Positions 18,419 to 27,813 of a stretch of 64,000 nucleotides of DNA are shown here, piece after piece. The stretch covers positions 1-64,000 of the forward strand of contig NZ_SCVC01000034.1 of the NCBI RefSeq assembly GCF_004297405.1, read 5' to 3'. Position 1 is the first letter of the stretch. Every line of letters starts with the position of its first letter. The translations under genes were made by a program, and so were the position numbers. The DNA is from Reyranella sp. GTDB taxonomy: Bacteria; Pseudomonadota; Alphaproteobacteria; Reyranellales; Reyranellaceae. The notes under the pieces are model-generated. The model was not told the origin of the DNA, made no database searches, and worked only from the letters and a program-made list of their open reading frames with translations.

Positions 18419-19417
18419 TCACTGCGGCTCCAGCTTGGCGGCCGTGACAACTTTCTGCCACTTCGCGGTTTCCGCGACCATGTGCTTGGCGAGATCTTCG
18501 GACGACCCGCCGAGTTCGGCAGCACCCGCGTCGCGGATCTTCTTGATGATGTCGGGCGACTTCGAGGCCTTGACCAGCTCGTCACTCAACTTCTTCACGA
18601 TATCGGGCGGCGTGCCGGCGGGCGCCGCGACATACCACCAAGGCGCCGCATCGAAGCCGGCAAAGCCCTGCTCGGCGATCGTTGGCACATCTGGCAGCGA
18701 GAACCAACGCTTGCCCGAGCTCACGCCCAACGCCCGCAGCGCGCCCGACTGGATGTGCGGCAGGTAGGGCGGCAGATTGTCCATCGTGCTGGGAATGTGG
18801 CCCGCGAGCAGATCCTTCAACACCAGCGAGCTGCCGCGATAGACGACATGCTCCACCTTGAAGCCGGCCAGCGACTGGAAATATTCCATCGCCAGATGGC
18901 CGGTGCCGCCGATCGCGGGTGAGCCGAAGCTCACCTTGCCGGGACCCTGCTTCTTGCAATATTCGACGTACTCCTTGGCCGTCTTCACCGGCATGCTGGG
19001 ATGAACGGCGAGCACGTTCGCAACCTCGCCGAACAGCGCCACCGGCGCGAAGCTCTTCGTCCCGTCATAGGGCATGTTCTTGTAGAGAAACTGGTTGGTG
19101 ACGGCGGTGCCGACCGTACCCAGCAACAGCGTGTAACCATCCGGCGCCGACTTGGCGACGATCTCGGCGCCGACATTACCACCGGCACCGCTCTTGTTGT
19201 CGACGACGACGGTCTGCCCCCAAACTTCGGTGAGGTGTTGTGCCGCTATGCGGCCCAGAAGGTCGGTCGTACCGGCCGGTGCAAATGGAACCACCATCCG
19301 GATCTGCTTGTTGGGATAGCTCGACTGGGCCCAGCCATGGCGGGCCAACATCGGCGCTGCCAGCGACGCTACGGCCGTCGAAGCGATCACCCTGCGGCGG
19401 GTGATTTTATTGGTCAT
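18419..19417 (-). CDS. Bug-family (TctC-like) periplasmic solute-binding protein
   Basis: A 332-residue protein with a signal containing TRRRVIASTAVASLAAP and cleavage near GWAQSS. The mature start YPNKQIRMVVPFAPAGTTDLLGR is the Bug hallmark, with GAGGNVGAEIVAKSAPDGYTLL after it. These proteins bind small carboxylates; most are orphans without TctA/B, as here. AGGAGG precedes ATG 19417, which excludes the longer open frame upstream. It heads an apparent operon with the phosphotriesterase homologue and is divergent from the dimethylformamidase-like gene. Confidence 0.92.
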   Translation of the reverse strand: MTNKITRRRVIASTAVASLAAPMLARHGWAQSSYPNKQIRMVVPFAPAGTTDLLGRIAAQHLTEVWGQTVVVDNKSGAGGNVGAEIVAKSAPDGYTLLLGTVGTAVTNQFLYKNMPYDGTKSFAPVALFGEVANVLAVHPSMPVKTAKEYVEYCKKQGPGKVSFGSPAIGGTGHLAMEYFQSLAGFKVEHVVYRGSSLVLKDLLAGHIPSTMDNLPPYLPHIQSGALRALGVSSGKRWFSLPDVPTIAEQGFAGFDAAPWWYVAAPAGTPPDIVKKLSDELVKASKSPDIIKKIRDAGAAELGGSSEDLAKHMVAETAKWQKVVTAAKLEPQ

Positions 19418-19471
19418 AGAAATCCTCCCTGAATTCGGGCGACTATATCGCCGACATCGGGGGAGATTAAA

Positions 19472-21625
19472 GTGACGGCAGCGTTGATTGGATACTCCGA
19501 CCGCATATCGGTACGCAGCGGCGAGAAAATCGCCTTCAAGATTTCGAGCACCGGTCCCGACCCTTACAATGCGACCCTGGTGCGCATCATCCGCGGCGAC
19601 AGCAATCCCGACGGACCGCCGCCTAAACTCGAAGACATGTCCGATCTGTTCGACGGCCGTTTCGCCTCGCGTGTTCAGCATGCGTGGCCGGGTTCCTATG
19701 GCCTGATCGAGAGCGCGCAGGATACGAAGCTGCCAGCGGCGCTGCAGGTCGAAGCACTGATCTGGCCAACTTTGCCGGAAGATGCACCGCAGGCCGTGCT
19801 GTCGCGTCGCGATCCTGCCACTGGTGCAGGCTTTGCGCTGATCCTCACGCCCGATGGCATGGTGCTGGAAACGGGCAGCCATCGCGTCGTGGTGGGCAGG
19901 AAGCTCCGGTCGCACGTCTGGTACCGCGTCTGGGCCAGCGCCGATCCCGAGACGGGAACCTTGCGCGTCGGCCAGCAGCCGCTGAAGCGCGCCTTTGCTG
20001 CCGACGACGAGGGGGAAGCGAAAGTTTCCGTAACGGGTGGACTGACGCTCGATGCACCGGCGCCTCTGTTGATCGGCGCGGAAGCAGCGACCGACCGGCC
20101 GGCTCGCCATTGCTTCAACGGCAAGATCGAAGCGCCGCAGGTGATGGGCTTCGCCGCCTGGGATTTCTCGCGGCGCATGGACTCGATGGAGATCGAGGAT
20201 ACCGGCCCTAACGGCCTGCATGGCCGACTGGTCAACCTGCCGACGCGCGCCATGAAGGGGGCAGCCTGGACTGGCGCGGAGCGCGACTGGAAGAAGGCGC
20301 CGCATCACTACGCCGCCATCCACTTCCACGACGACGATCTGCACGACTGCGGCTGGCAGGACGATTTCAGCTTCACCATCCCGAAGGACATGAAGAGCGG
20401 CATCTACGGCATGCAGCTCAGCTGCGGGCCGCATCGCGACGTCATCCCCTTCTTCGTGCGGCCGCAAATGGGCAAGCCGCAGGCCAAGGTCTGCTATCTC
20501 GCCGCCACCTTCACCTATCAGGTCTATTCGAACTTCGCGCGCAGCATGTATGACGAGGCTTTCCGCAAGAAGGTCGTCGACTGGAAGGCCTATCCGAACA
20601 ATCCCGACGAACACAAAGACTACGGCCTCTCGACCTATAACCTTCATCGCGACGGCTCGGGCGTCAGCTACTCCTCGCGCCTGCGGCCACTGCTGACCTG
20701 GCGGCCGAACTATCTCTCCTTCAACGACGAAGCCGGCTCCGGCCTGCGCCACCTGCCGGCCGATACGCATCTCACCGGCTGGCTCGACCGCATGGGCATC
20801 GCCTTCGACGTGATCACCGACCACGATCTCGACGAGAAAGGAGTCGACTTCCTCTCCTCCTACAAAGTCGTGCTGACGGGTTCGCATCCCGAGTATCACA
20901 CCGAAGGCACGCTCGATGCGCTGCAAGCCTACACGGAGAACGGTGGGCGGCTGATGTATCTCGGTGGCAACGGCTTCTACTGGCGCGTCGCCTTGTCACC
21001 CAAAGTGCCGGGCGCCATCGAGGTGCGGCGGACCGAGGGCGGCATTCGTACCTGGGCGGCCGAACCCGGCGAGTACTATCATTCCTTCGACGGCGCCTAT
21101 GGCGGTCTGTGGCGGCGCTCCGACCGACCGCCCAATCTTCTGTGCGGCATCGGCTTCTCGAGCCAGGGAACCTTCGTAGGCGATTCCTACCGGCAATCTC
21201 CGGCGGCGCGCGACAACACCCATGCCTGGGTCTTCGAGGGTGTGAAGGACGAGCCGTTCGGCGGCTACGGCTTCTCGGGTGGCGGCGCGGCGGGTTTCGA
21301 ACTCGACCGTCTCGACCATCGACTGGGCAGCCCGCTCAATGCCGTCGTACTGGCTTCCTCCGAAGGCCACGACCGCAAGAACTTCGTGGTGGTCCACGAG
21401 GAGCGGCTGGGCTTCACCACCACCATCCCCGGCCAGACGCTGGAGCAGTTGATCCGCGCCGACATGACCTACATCGAGAAGCCGAAGGGCGGTGCGGTGT
21501 TCTCGGTGGGCTCGATCACCTATTGCGGCAGCCTGCCCTACAACAAGTTCGATAACGACGTGTCACGGCTCACCTTCAACGTCGTGAACCGCTTCGGCGA
21601 GCTCGGCCTCAAATGGCCCTTTTGA
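19472..21625 (+). CDS. N,N-dimethylformamidase large-subunit-like protein
   Basis: The 717-residue protein starts with GTG behind a GGGGGAGA site. A LamG-like jelly-roll region covers about residues 85-240, followed by the catalytic DMFase beta-subunit domain (IHFHDDDLHDCGWQDDFSF, then YSSRLRPLLTWRPNY). GSHPEYH near residue 470 has the His-x-Glu pair that in Paracoccus DMFase supplies a second-shell His and an iron ligand Glu; I recall this from the family and have not aligned it. The small subunit gene is not next to it. Opposite lies a Bug-hydrolase operon; the last 17 bases overlap the LMW phosphatase gene. Confidence 0.82.
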   Translation: MTAALIGYSDRISVRSGEKIAFKISSTGPDPYNATLVRIIRGDSNPDGPPPKLEDMSDLFDGRFASRVQHAWPGSYGLIESAQDTKLPAALQVEALIWPTLPEDAPQAVLSRRDPATGAGFALILTPDGMVLETGSHRVVVGRKLRSHVWYRVWASADPETGTLRVGQQPLKRAFAADDEGEAKVSVTGGLTLDAPAPLLIGAEAATDRPARHCFNGKIEAPQVMGFAAWDFSRRMDSMEIEDTGPNGLHGRLVNLPTRAMKGAAWTGAERDWKKAPHHYAAIHFHDDDLHDCGWQDDFSFTIPKDMKSGIYGMQLSCGPHRDVIPFFVRPQMGKPQAKVCYLAATFTYQVYSNFARSMYDEAFRKKVVDWKAYPNNPDEHKDYGLSTYNLHRDGSGVSYSSRLRPLLTWRPNYLSFNDEAGSGLRHLPADTHLTGWLDRMGIAFDVITDHDLDEKGVDFLSSYKVVLTGSHPEYHTEGTLDALQAYTENGGRLMYLGGNGFYWRVALSPKVPGAIEVRRTEGGIRTWAAEPGEYYHSFDGAYGGLWRRSDRPPNLLCGIGFSSQGTFVGDSYRQSPAARDNTHAWVFEGVKDEPFGGYGFSGGGAAGFELDRLDHRLGSPLNAVVLASSEGHDRKNFVVVHEERLGFTTTIPGQTLEQLIRADMTYIEKPKGGAVFSVGSITYCGSLPYNKFDNDVSRLTFNVVNRFGELGLKWPF

Positions 21626-22094
21626 CCTGGGGCGTGAGGCGGTCGAGCAGGCCGCGGCAAGCCACTTCGATCAAGCCGAGTGCGCGCTCGTAGTCCGACC
21701 TGTCCAGGCCATAGGGGTCGGCAACATCGAAGATGCCGGCCGGTGGTGCGAAGCTCATGAGGAGCTTCGGCTTGTCCATGAGCGCACGCGGCGCCAGCCA
21801 GCGGATCTCCGCGAGATGCTCACGGGTCATCGCCAGTATGTGGTCGAAATGCGCGATGTCCTCGCTGGTGATTTTCCGGGCACGTCCCGCCGCGATATCG
21901 TAGCCGCGTTCCGCCGTGATTTCGACGGCAAGTGGCGACGGCGGCTCGCCGGCTTTCACATCGGAAGTGCCGGCCGAGGCGATCTCGAAGCCGGCCGCGA
22001 GGCCTGCCTTGCGAGCCATCTCTCGAAACGCACCCTCGGCCATAGGCGAGCGGCAGATATTGGCTGTGCAGACGAAAAGGACGCCGATGGTCAT
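21609..22094 (-). CDS. Low-molecular-weight protein-tyrosine-phosphatase family protein
   Basis: About 161 residues starting MTIGVLFVCTANICRSP. The P-loop C-x5-R-S is seen as CTANICRS, and the general-acid Asp is in DPYGLD near residue 130. It removes phosphate from phosphotyrosine or related low-molecular-weight substrates; bacterial members often act with exopolysaccharide tyrosine kinases, none of which is nearby. ATG 22094 is preferred because the extra residues from 22112 are not family-like. It is convergent with the DMFase-like gene and divergent from the sirtuin gene. Confidence 0.88.
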   Translation of the reverse strand: MTIGVLFVCTANICRSPMAEGAFREMARKAGLAAGFEIASAGTSDVKAGEPPSPLAVEITAERGYDIAAGRARKITSEDIAHFDHILAMTREHLAEIRWLAPRALMDKPKLLMSFAPPAGIFDVADPYGLDRSDYERALGLIEVACRGLLDRLTPQVKRAI

Positions 22095-22129
22095 GGCCCG
22101 GGACCCTAGCACAGCGTTAGAGTGACGGC

Positions 22130-22864
22130 ATGCATCAGGATTTCCTGCCGCCGGGCATCGCGGTGCTGACCGGCGCCGGCATCTCCAAGGAAAGCGGCAT
22201 CGACACCTTCCGCGACGAGGGAGGGCTGTGGACCCGCGTGAATCTCGAAGAGGTCGCGACCATCGACGCCTGGTTTCGCGACAAAAAGAAGGTGCTCGAC
22301 TTCTACAACGAGACCCGCCGCGCTTTCCGTTCCGCCGATATCACACCCAATGCGGCGCACGAGGCGCTGGCCCGGCTGGAACGCGAGTATGACGGCGAAG
22401 TCACGATCATCACTCAGAACATCGACCCGTTACACGAAATGGCAGGCTCGCGGAAGGTCATCCACATGCACGGCCGTGATGGCGAGGTCCGCTGCATGGC
22501 CTGCAAGACCGAGTTCGCCTCCGACGCCGACCTCACGCCCCAATCAGTCTGTCCCAACTGCCAATCCGTCGGCGAACTGCGGCCCAACATCGTTTGGTTC
22601 GGTGAAATGCCCATGCATCTCGACGAGATCTACGAAGTACTGGAGCGCTGTGGTCTCTTCATCGCCATCGGCACCTCGGGCGAGGTCTATCCCGCCGCCG
22701 GCTTCGTCCTGCATGTTCGCCGCCGCCAGCCTCGCGCCCACACGGTCGAACTCAACCTCGAACCGACCGACAGCAAGACCTTGTTCCATGAGCATATCTA
22801 CGGTCCTGCCACCGAGGTCGTGCCGCCCTATGTGACCCGCATCCTCAAGCAGGGCTGGAGATAG
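22130..22864 (+). CDS. Sir2 family NAD-dependent protein deacylase (CobB-like)
   Basis: A 244-residue cytosolic sirtuin. It has GAGISKESGIDTFR, TQNID (about residue 95), catalytic His114 in IHMHG, zinc cysteines at 122, 125, 141 and 144, and GTSGEVYPAAGF. It aligns along its whole length with E. coli CobB. The class III pair Tyr-x-x-Arg that lets CobB and SIRT5 remove succinyl groups is broken: Tyr59 is kept, but the Arg position (residue 62) is Thr in FYNETRR. Deacetylation is therefore likely and desuccinylation doubtful. Confidence 0.92.
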   Translation: MHQDFLPPGIAVLTGAGISKESGIDTFRDEGGLWTRVNLEEVATIDAWFRDKKKVLDFYNETRRAFRSADITPNAAHEALARLEREYDGEVTIITQNIDPLHEMAGSRKVIHMHGRDGEVRCMACKTEFASDADLTPQSVCPNCQSVGELRPNIVWFGEMPMHLDEIYEVLERCGLFIAIGTSGEVYPAAGFVLHVRRRQPRAHTVELNLEPTDSKTLFHEHIYGPATEVVPPYVTRILKQGWR

Positions 22865-22873
22865 GAGAGACGA

Positions 22874-24550
22874 TCAGGCGGCGAGCACGCTGTCGAGCGC
22901 TGCCGTATCTTCCCCGGCTTCGAGCGGGTCGCGCGGCAGCAACCGGTAGTTCAAGACCATCCGAGCCAAAGCCAAACGATGCGGAGCGCGGAGTTCCGCG
23001 GCTTCGCGCGCCAGGCCAATGGCCGTGGTGATGTGATAGAGCGCCGATGCCGATTGCCGGGCCAGTATGTCCGACTTCCTTGCCGCGACATCGGCAGCGA
23101 AGGCGCAGGCCCGGGCGAGAGCACCGGCGAACAACGCCTGCGTTTCCGTATCGAGCGCCGCGCCGCGTAGCAATTCCTCGTTCCTCGCCTTGAGCGCCGG
23201 CAGAGCGTCGTCACGCGAGATCGCCCGCGAGACGTCGAGGGCAACGATGTTGGACGTGCCCTCCCAGATCGACCCGAGATGAGCGTCGCGAACCAGCCGC
23301 GCGTCCGACCATTCCTCGATGTAGCCGCAGCCGCCGCGGACCTCCATCGCGTCCCCGGTCACCTTGCGAGCATCGCGGCAGGCGCGGAACTTGATCAGCG
23401 GCGTCATGATACGGGCGAGCTTGGCGCCGGTTGCATCGTTGTGGTTGGCGCGATCGAGCGCGTCCGCCGTCAGAAACATCATGCAGCGCGCCTGCTCAGC
23501 CCACACCAGCATCTTCGCGAGCTGGCGACGCATCAGCGGCAGTTCGACCAACCGCTTGCCGAACGCCTGCCGATGGCGGGCAATGAACAGCGCCTCGGTG
23601 GTCGCACGCCGCATCAGGCCTGCGGCGCGCACGCCATTCGACAACCGCGAATTGTTGACCATGTCGGCCATCTGGTTGAAGCCGCGCCCGCGCTCGCCGA
23701 CGAGATAGGCTTCCGCCCCGTCGAGGCGGATCTCGCCGCTCGCCATCGAGCGGGTGCCGAGCTTGTCCTTCAGCCGCAGGATCCGATAGTCGTTCGGCCG
23801 GCCATCGCGCTTCATCTTCGGCAACAGGAACAGCGAGATGCCCTTCATGCCGAGGACGTCCTCGCTTCGCGCCAGGACCATCGCCAGATCGGCATCGGCG
23901 TTCGAGCAGAACCACTTGTCGCCGGTCAGCTTCCAGGTGCCGTCAGGCTGCGGCGCGGCGCGCGTCGCCGTGGCGCTGACGTCGGAGCCGGCGCCCTGCT
24001 CGGTCATGAACATGGCCCCCTGCGCCAGCTCGTCGAAATCGACCGACGTCAGGCGTTCGAGGAAGCGGCCCACCAGATTGGGATCGCCGAAACGCCGCAG
24101 CGTGCGGGTGAGCGAATCCGTCATGCTGACGGGGCACATAAGGCCGAACTCGGCCTGCACGAAGAGATAGGTCAGCGCATACTTGGCCGCAGGCGGCATC
24201 GGCTCGTTCCAGCCCAGCACGCCGCGATGCGACATCGCCGCCAGCCCCAGCTCGGAGAAGGCCAACCGCTCCATCTCGACATAGGCCGGATGCTTCTCCA
24301 CGACATTGCAATCCTCGCCGGTGCGTCGCCGCACCGACAGGGTCGGCGGATTGTGATCGGCAATCCCGGCCAGCTCGTCGAGCCTCCCGCCGGCAAGGCC
24401 GCCCAGCCGGTCGAACATCGGCTCGAGATGGCGGAACAGCGGCCGCGGCAGATAGTGGCCGAACAAGGCCGCGGCATCGCGGTCGGCGCGATAGAGGTTG
24501 ATCCCCCGCGAGTCGGGGATGGCGCCTGAGAGATCGGTATCGGCCTTCAT
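22874..24550 (-). CDS. Acyl-CoA dehydrogenase, AidB/IBR-like
   Basis: A 558-residue flavoprotein with the longer N-terminal domain of the AidB branch. Seen are MTEQGAGSDVSATATRA (FAD/acyl region), GDKWFCSNADADL, and the C-terminal GCGYIEEWSDARLVRDAHLGSIWEGTSNIVALD with the catalytic-region Glu. AidB-type enzymes oxidise branched acyl-CoAs and can bind DNA in alkylation stress; which applies here is unknown. An AGAGG site precedes ATG 24550. It is divergent from a LysR gene, which is the likely regulator. Confidence 0.88.
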   Translation of the reverse strand: MKADTDLSGAIPDSRGINLYRADRDAAALFGHYLPRPLFRHLEPMFDRLGGLAGGRLDELAGIADHNPPTLSVRRRTGEDCNVVEKHPAYVEMERLAFSELGLAAMSHRGVLGWNEPMPPAAKYALTYLFVQAEFGLMCPVSMTDSLTRTLRRFGDPNLVGRFLERLTSVDFDELAQGAMFMTEQGAGSDVSATATRAAPQPDGTWKLTGDKWFCSNADADLAMVLARSEDVLGMKGISLFLLPKMKRDGRPNDYRILRLKDKLGTRSMASGEIRLDGAEAYLVGERGRGFNQMADMVNNSRLSNGVRAAGLMRRATTEALFIARHRQAFGKRLVELPLMRRQLAKMLVWAEQARCMMFLTADALDRANHNDATGAKLARIMTPLIKFRACRDARKVTGDAMEVRGGCGYIEEWSDARLVRDAHLGSIWEGTSNIVALDVSRAISRDDALPALKARNEELLRGAALDTETQALFAGALARACAFAADVAARKSDILARQSASALYHITTAIGLAREAAELRAPHRLALARMVLNYRLLPRDPLEAGEDTAALDSVLAA

Positions 24551-24634
24551 GGAATGAGCCTCTGGGCAGGAAGCGACGCAGGCGCCTATGGTCTGCCCAT
24601 TCTATTGATACCGTCCAATATTACTTTCTTCGAG

Positions 24635-24657
24635 ATTGATATATCTTTCATATCGAT
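24635..24657. promoter_or_regulatory. Inverted repeat in the acyl-CoA dehydrogenase/LysR divergent promoter
   Basis: ATTGATAT at 24635-24642 and ATATCGAT at 24650-24657 are inverted copies with one mismatch and a seven-base spacer, in an AT-rich patch that stands out from the surrounding high-GC DNA. It lies 15-37 bases upstream of the LysR start. LysR regulators normally bind such dyads in divergent promoters. The assignment is inference. Confidence 0.45.
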
Positions 24658-24671
24658 GATCGGAGACAGCC

Positions 24672-25565
24672 ATGGACCTTCGCAAGCTGCGCTACTTCTC
24701 CGTCCTCGCCGAGGAGAAGCATTTCGGCCGCGCGGCGCAGCGGCTGTCACTGTCGCAGCCGCCGCTCAGCCTTGCCATCCGCCAGCTCGAGGAGGAGATC
24801 GGCGCCCGCCTGTTCGAGCGCACCAGCCGCAACGTCAGCCTCACCGCCGCGGGACTGGCACTGCAGCGCGAAGCGGAGGTGCTGCTGCGCCGGACCGAGG
24901 AAACCCGCCTTCTGGTGAAGGCGATCGCCGAAGGAAAGGAAGGACGGCTGCGGCTCGGCTTCGGCAGCTCCATGCTCTATCGCGGCTTCCCGAAAATTCT
25001 CGACGCATTCCAGGCCGCATCGCCTGACATCGAGCTGTCCGTCCAGGAACTGAACTCGACCGAACAGATCGAGGCCCTGCAGCGCGACGAGATCGACCTC
25101 GGCTTCATTCACGGCCGCGAGGTACCGAGCCGATTGGAGGGTTTTCGCTATCACGCCGAGCCCTTTGTCGCCTGCGTCCCTCGTGATCATCCTTGCGCCG
25201 GCACCCGCAGCCTCCGCCTGTCACGGCTCAAGGATGACGAGTTCGTGCTCTTCTCCCGCAACGTGTCGCCGGACTATTACCAGTCGATCATCGCGACCTG
25301 CCTCTCGGCGGGTTTCTCGCCTCGCGTACGCCATCAGGTCCGTCACTGGTTGAGCGTGGTCTCCTTCGTTGCCAATGGCCTCGGAGTCGCCCTCGTTCCG
25401 AGCACCCTCAAAGCCTCGAACATGGCCGGCGCGGTTTTCGTGTCGATACGGGAGGCGAAGATCCTCTCCGAAACCTGGTGCGTCTGGAAAGCCGGCGGCC
25501 CGCAGCGTCCGGCGCTCGACACGCTGATACAGGCCGCACGGAAGCAATCACTGGCGATGAATTAG
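24672..25565 (+). CDS. LysR family transcriptional regulator
   Basis: The 297-residue protein has an N-terminal winged helix (MDLRKLRYFSVLAEEKHFGRAAQRL, SLSQPPLSLAIRQLE) and a two-lobed effector-binding domain from about residue 90. Position and orientation suggest control of the divergent acyl-CoA dehydrogenase gene. It also converges with a CoA-transferase gene, overlapping by four bases. The effector is not evident; an acyl-CoA or carboxylate is plausible. Confidence 0.92.
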   Translation: MDLRKLRYFSVLAEEKHFGRAAQRLSLSQPPLSLAIRQLEEEIGARLFERTSRNVSLTAAGLALQREAEVLLRRTEETRLLVKAIAEGKEGRLRLGFGSSMLYRGFPKILDAFQAASPDIELSVQELNSTEQIEALQRDEIDLGFIHGREVPSRLEGFRYHAEPFVACVPRDHPCAGTRSLRLSRLKDDEFVLFSRNVSPDYYQSIIATCLSAGFSPRVRHQVRHWLSVVSFVANGLGVALVPSTLKASNMAGAVFVSIREAKILSETWCVWKAGGPQRPALDTLIQAARKQSLAMN

Positions 25566-26674
25566 ACCCGGCGTTTCAACACTTCTTCGGTGTGCTCACC
25601 CAACAGCGGCTCGCGATAGAGCGGTTGCGACGGCTCGTCCTGAAAACGAACGACAGGGGCGAAGTGTTTTCGGCCCTGCGCATCGGTAACGATCATGCCG
25701 CGCTTGGCCAGGTTCGCATCGGCGATGGCCTCGGGCAGCGTGTTGACCGGGCCGTAGCAGATGTCGAGCGTGTCGAGCCACGTCATCCAATGCGCCAGCG
25801 GCTTCTCGCGGAAGGTCGCCGCGAGGAAATCCACGACCGGCTTCTGATGCGCGCCCGGCCATTCGCAGAGCGGCGCCATCTCTGGCTTACCGAGCGCGCC
25901 CAGCAGGTTCTTGATGAACTTCATTTCCTGACCGGCCACTACAAGCTGACGGCCGTCGGACGTATCGTAGACGCGATAGAAGGCCGAGCCGCCCGTCGTC
26001 CGCTGCTGCTTGACGTCGGGATGCTTGTTCTCGGCAAAGGTCGAGCCGACGACGTTGGCACAGGAGGCCATCAACGCCTCGTGCATGGAGACGTCAATAT
26101 AGTCGCCGCGGCCGGTGTCCTTGCGGCGCAGCAACGCCATCAGGACGCCGGACAACCCATGCAGGCCGCTCACCAGATCGGCGACCGGAATACCCGGGAT
26201 GGCCGGGCGGCCGTCGTCGCCCAAGGTCAGGCTCAACACGCCGGCCACCGCCTCGAGTGCGAGATCGTGCGCCGCACGACCGGGATAGGCGCCGTCCTGG
26301 CCGAAGGCGCTGATCGAGCAATAGACGATGCCGGGGTTGGCGGCTTTGACCGCCTCGTAACCGATGCCGAAGCGCGCCGCGACACCGGGCCGGAACGACT
26401 CGACCAGCACGTCGGCCGTACTGGCGAGACGAAAAAGATCGGCCCGCCCCTGTTCGCTCTTGAGGTCGAGCACGACGCTCTTCTTGCCGCGCCCCATGTT
26501 ACGGAAGAACACCGAGGTGCGTTCGTCGGTCGGCCGGATGTGGCGACCGGGATCGCCTTCTCCTGGCGGTTCGACCTTGATCACTTCCGCCCCATGATCG
26601 GCCAGCGCCGTGGTGAGATAGGGACCCGGCAGGAACCAGGAGAGATCGACGACCTTGATGCCTTGAAGTTTCAT
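25562..26674 (-). CDS. CaiB/BaiF family CoA transferase (second of a pair)
   Basis: A 370-residue class III CoA transferase. It starts MKLQGIKVVDLSWFLPGPYLT; the catalytic Asp is in YIDVSMHEALM around residue 195, and the family segments GDPGRHIRP and LKSEQGRADLF are present. It moves CoA between carboxylates. Its ATG overlaps the stop of the upstream CaiB gene by four bases (ATGA), so the two are translationally coupled. The pair follows an acyl-CoA dehydrogenase in the same operon, consistent with activation then oxidation of an organic acid. Confidence 0.92.
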   Translation of the reverse strand: MKLQGIKVVDLSWFLPGPYLTTALADHGAEVIKVEPPGEGDPGRHIRPTDERTSVFFRNMGRGKKSVVLDLKSEQGRADLFRLASTADVLVESFRPGVAARFGIGYEAVKAANPGIVYCSISAFGQDGAYPGRAAHDLALEAVAGVLSLTLGDDGRPAIPGIPVADLVSGLHGLSGVLMALLRRKDTGRGDYIDVSMHEALMASCANVVGSTFAENKHPDVKQQRTTGGSAFYRVYDTSDGRQLVVAGQEMKFIKNLLGALGKPEMAPLCEWPGAHQKPVVDFLAATFREKPLAHWMTWLDTLDICYGPVNTLPEAIADANLAKRGMIVTDAQGRKHFAPVVRFQDEPSQPLYREPLLGEHTEEVLKRRV

Positions 26675-27813
26675 GTGCGCTGACCCAACACGGACTCGTT
26701 GTCGGCACCGAGCAGCGAGCAGGCGGCCTGCGAAGGCCGTTGTCCGTCGATGCGAAGCGGATTGGCGAGCACCCGCAGCTCGCCTTTCGCGGGATGCGGC
26801 ACGGCGGAGACCATACCCGCGGCCCGCGCGAATGAACTGTCCAAGGCTTGGTCAAGGCGATGAACCGGCGCGGCCGGCAGCAGCCCGTTGAGCTTCGACA
26901 ACCATTCCGCCGTCGTGTGCGTACGGAAGGTCGGATCGAGCGCCTCGGTCATCGCGGCGCGGTTCGTCGCGCGGGTATTCGGATCGGCAAAGCGCGGATC
27001 GTTGAGGAGATCGGTCCGGCCCATGGCCTGGCAAAGCGACAGCCAGAATTTCTGCGTCATGCACATGATGAAGATCCAGCCATCCTTCGTCGGGAAGGTC
27101 TGGACCGGCGCCAGCGACAGATGGGCGCTGCGCGGCACCCGCGACGAGACATCGCCTTCGTTCAGGTACCAGAGGCCGGGATAGGTGAGCTGGTGCATGG
27201 CGACGTCGTAGAGGCAGGTATCGACGTCACAACCCTGTCCGGTCGTCCGGGCTCGCAACAGGCAACTCAACAGGCCGACGATCCCGGTTAGGCCGCTCAT
27301 GCTGTCGATCAGGGAAACGCCGACCCGCGTCGGCGGTCCGTCCGGCTCGCCGGTCAGCTCCATCAGGCCGGCCTCGGCCTGCATCAGGAAATCGTAGCCC
27401 GGCCAGTCCTTGCGTTCGCTGTCGCGACCGTAGGCTGAGATGTGCAGGCAGACGATCGAGGGCTTCAGATGCTTCAGGCTCGCATAGTCGATGCCGAGCT
27501 TGGCGGGCTGCGTGCCGCGCATGTTGTTCACGACGCAGTCCGCACCCTTCACCAGCGCGTCGAACTTCTTGCGACCGTCGGCGCTCTTCAGGTCGAGTGT
27601 CACGCTCTTCTTGCCGAGGTTCCACGCCTGGAAGTACTCGCTGTCGTCCTTGCCCAACTTGTAGGGCCCGACCTGGCGCGAGGGATCGCCCTCCGGCGCC
27701 TCGATCTTGATCACCTCGGCGCCCAGTTCGGCCAGGAACATGGTGCCGTAGGGCCCGGCGCCGAACTGCTCCAGGGTGAGAACGCGAATACCTTGGAGTG
27801 GTTTGGCGTTCAT
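26671..27813 (-). CDS. CaiB/BaiF family CoA transferase (first of a pair)
   Basis: A 380-residue class III CoA transferase starting MNAKPLQGIRVLTLEQFGAGP, with the catalytic Asp in CLYDVAMHQL near residue 195. ATG 27813 overlaps the acyl-CoA dehydrogenase stop by four bases, which fixes the start and excludes a longer in-frame start at 27837. It is clearly paralogous to the next gene but divergent, so the two may form a heteromer or use different donors; the sequence does not settle this. Confidence 0.92.
   Translation of the reverse strand: MNAKPLQGIRVLTLEQFGAGPYGTMFLAELGAEVIKIEAPEGDPSRQVGPYKLGKDDSEYFQAWNLGKKSVTLDLKSADGRKKFDALVKGADCVVNNMRGTQPAKLGIDYASLKHLKPSIVCLHISAYGRDSERKDWPGYDFLMQAEAGLMELTGEPDGPPTRVGVSLIDSMSGLTGIVGLLSCLLRARTTGQGCDVDTCLYDVAMHQLTYPGLWYLNEGDVSSRVPRSAHLSLAPVQTFPTKDGWIFIMCMTQKFWLSLCQAMGRTDLLNDPRFADPNTRATNRAAMTEALDPTFRTHTTAEWLSKLNGLLPAAPVHRLDQALDSSFARAAGMVSAVPHPAKGELRVLANPLRIDGQRPSQAACSLLGADNESVLGQRT

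Noticed and set aside
19418..20926. N-terminal extension of the Bug protein reading into the dimethylformamidase-like gene
   Set aside because: The extra residues are antisense to a real gene, while ATG 19417 has AGGAGG and begins a signal peptide.
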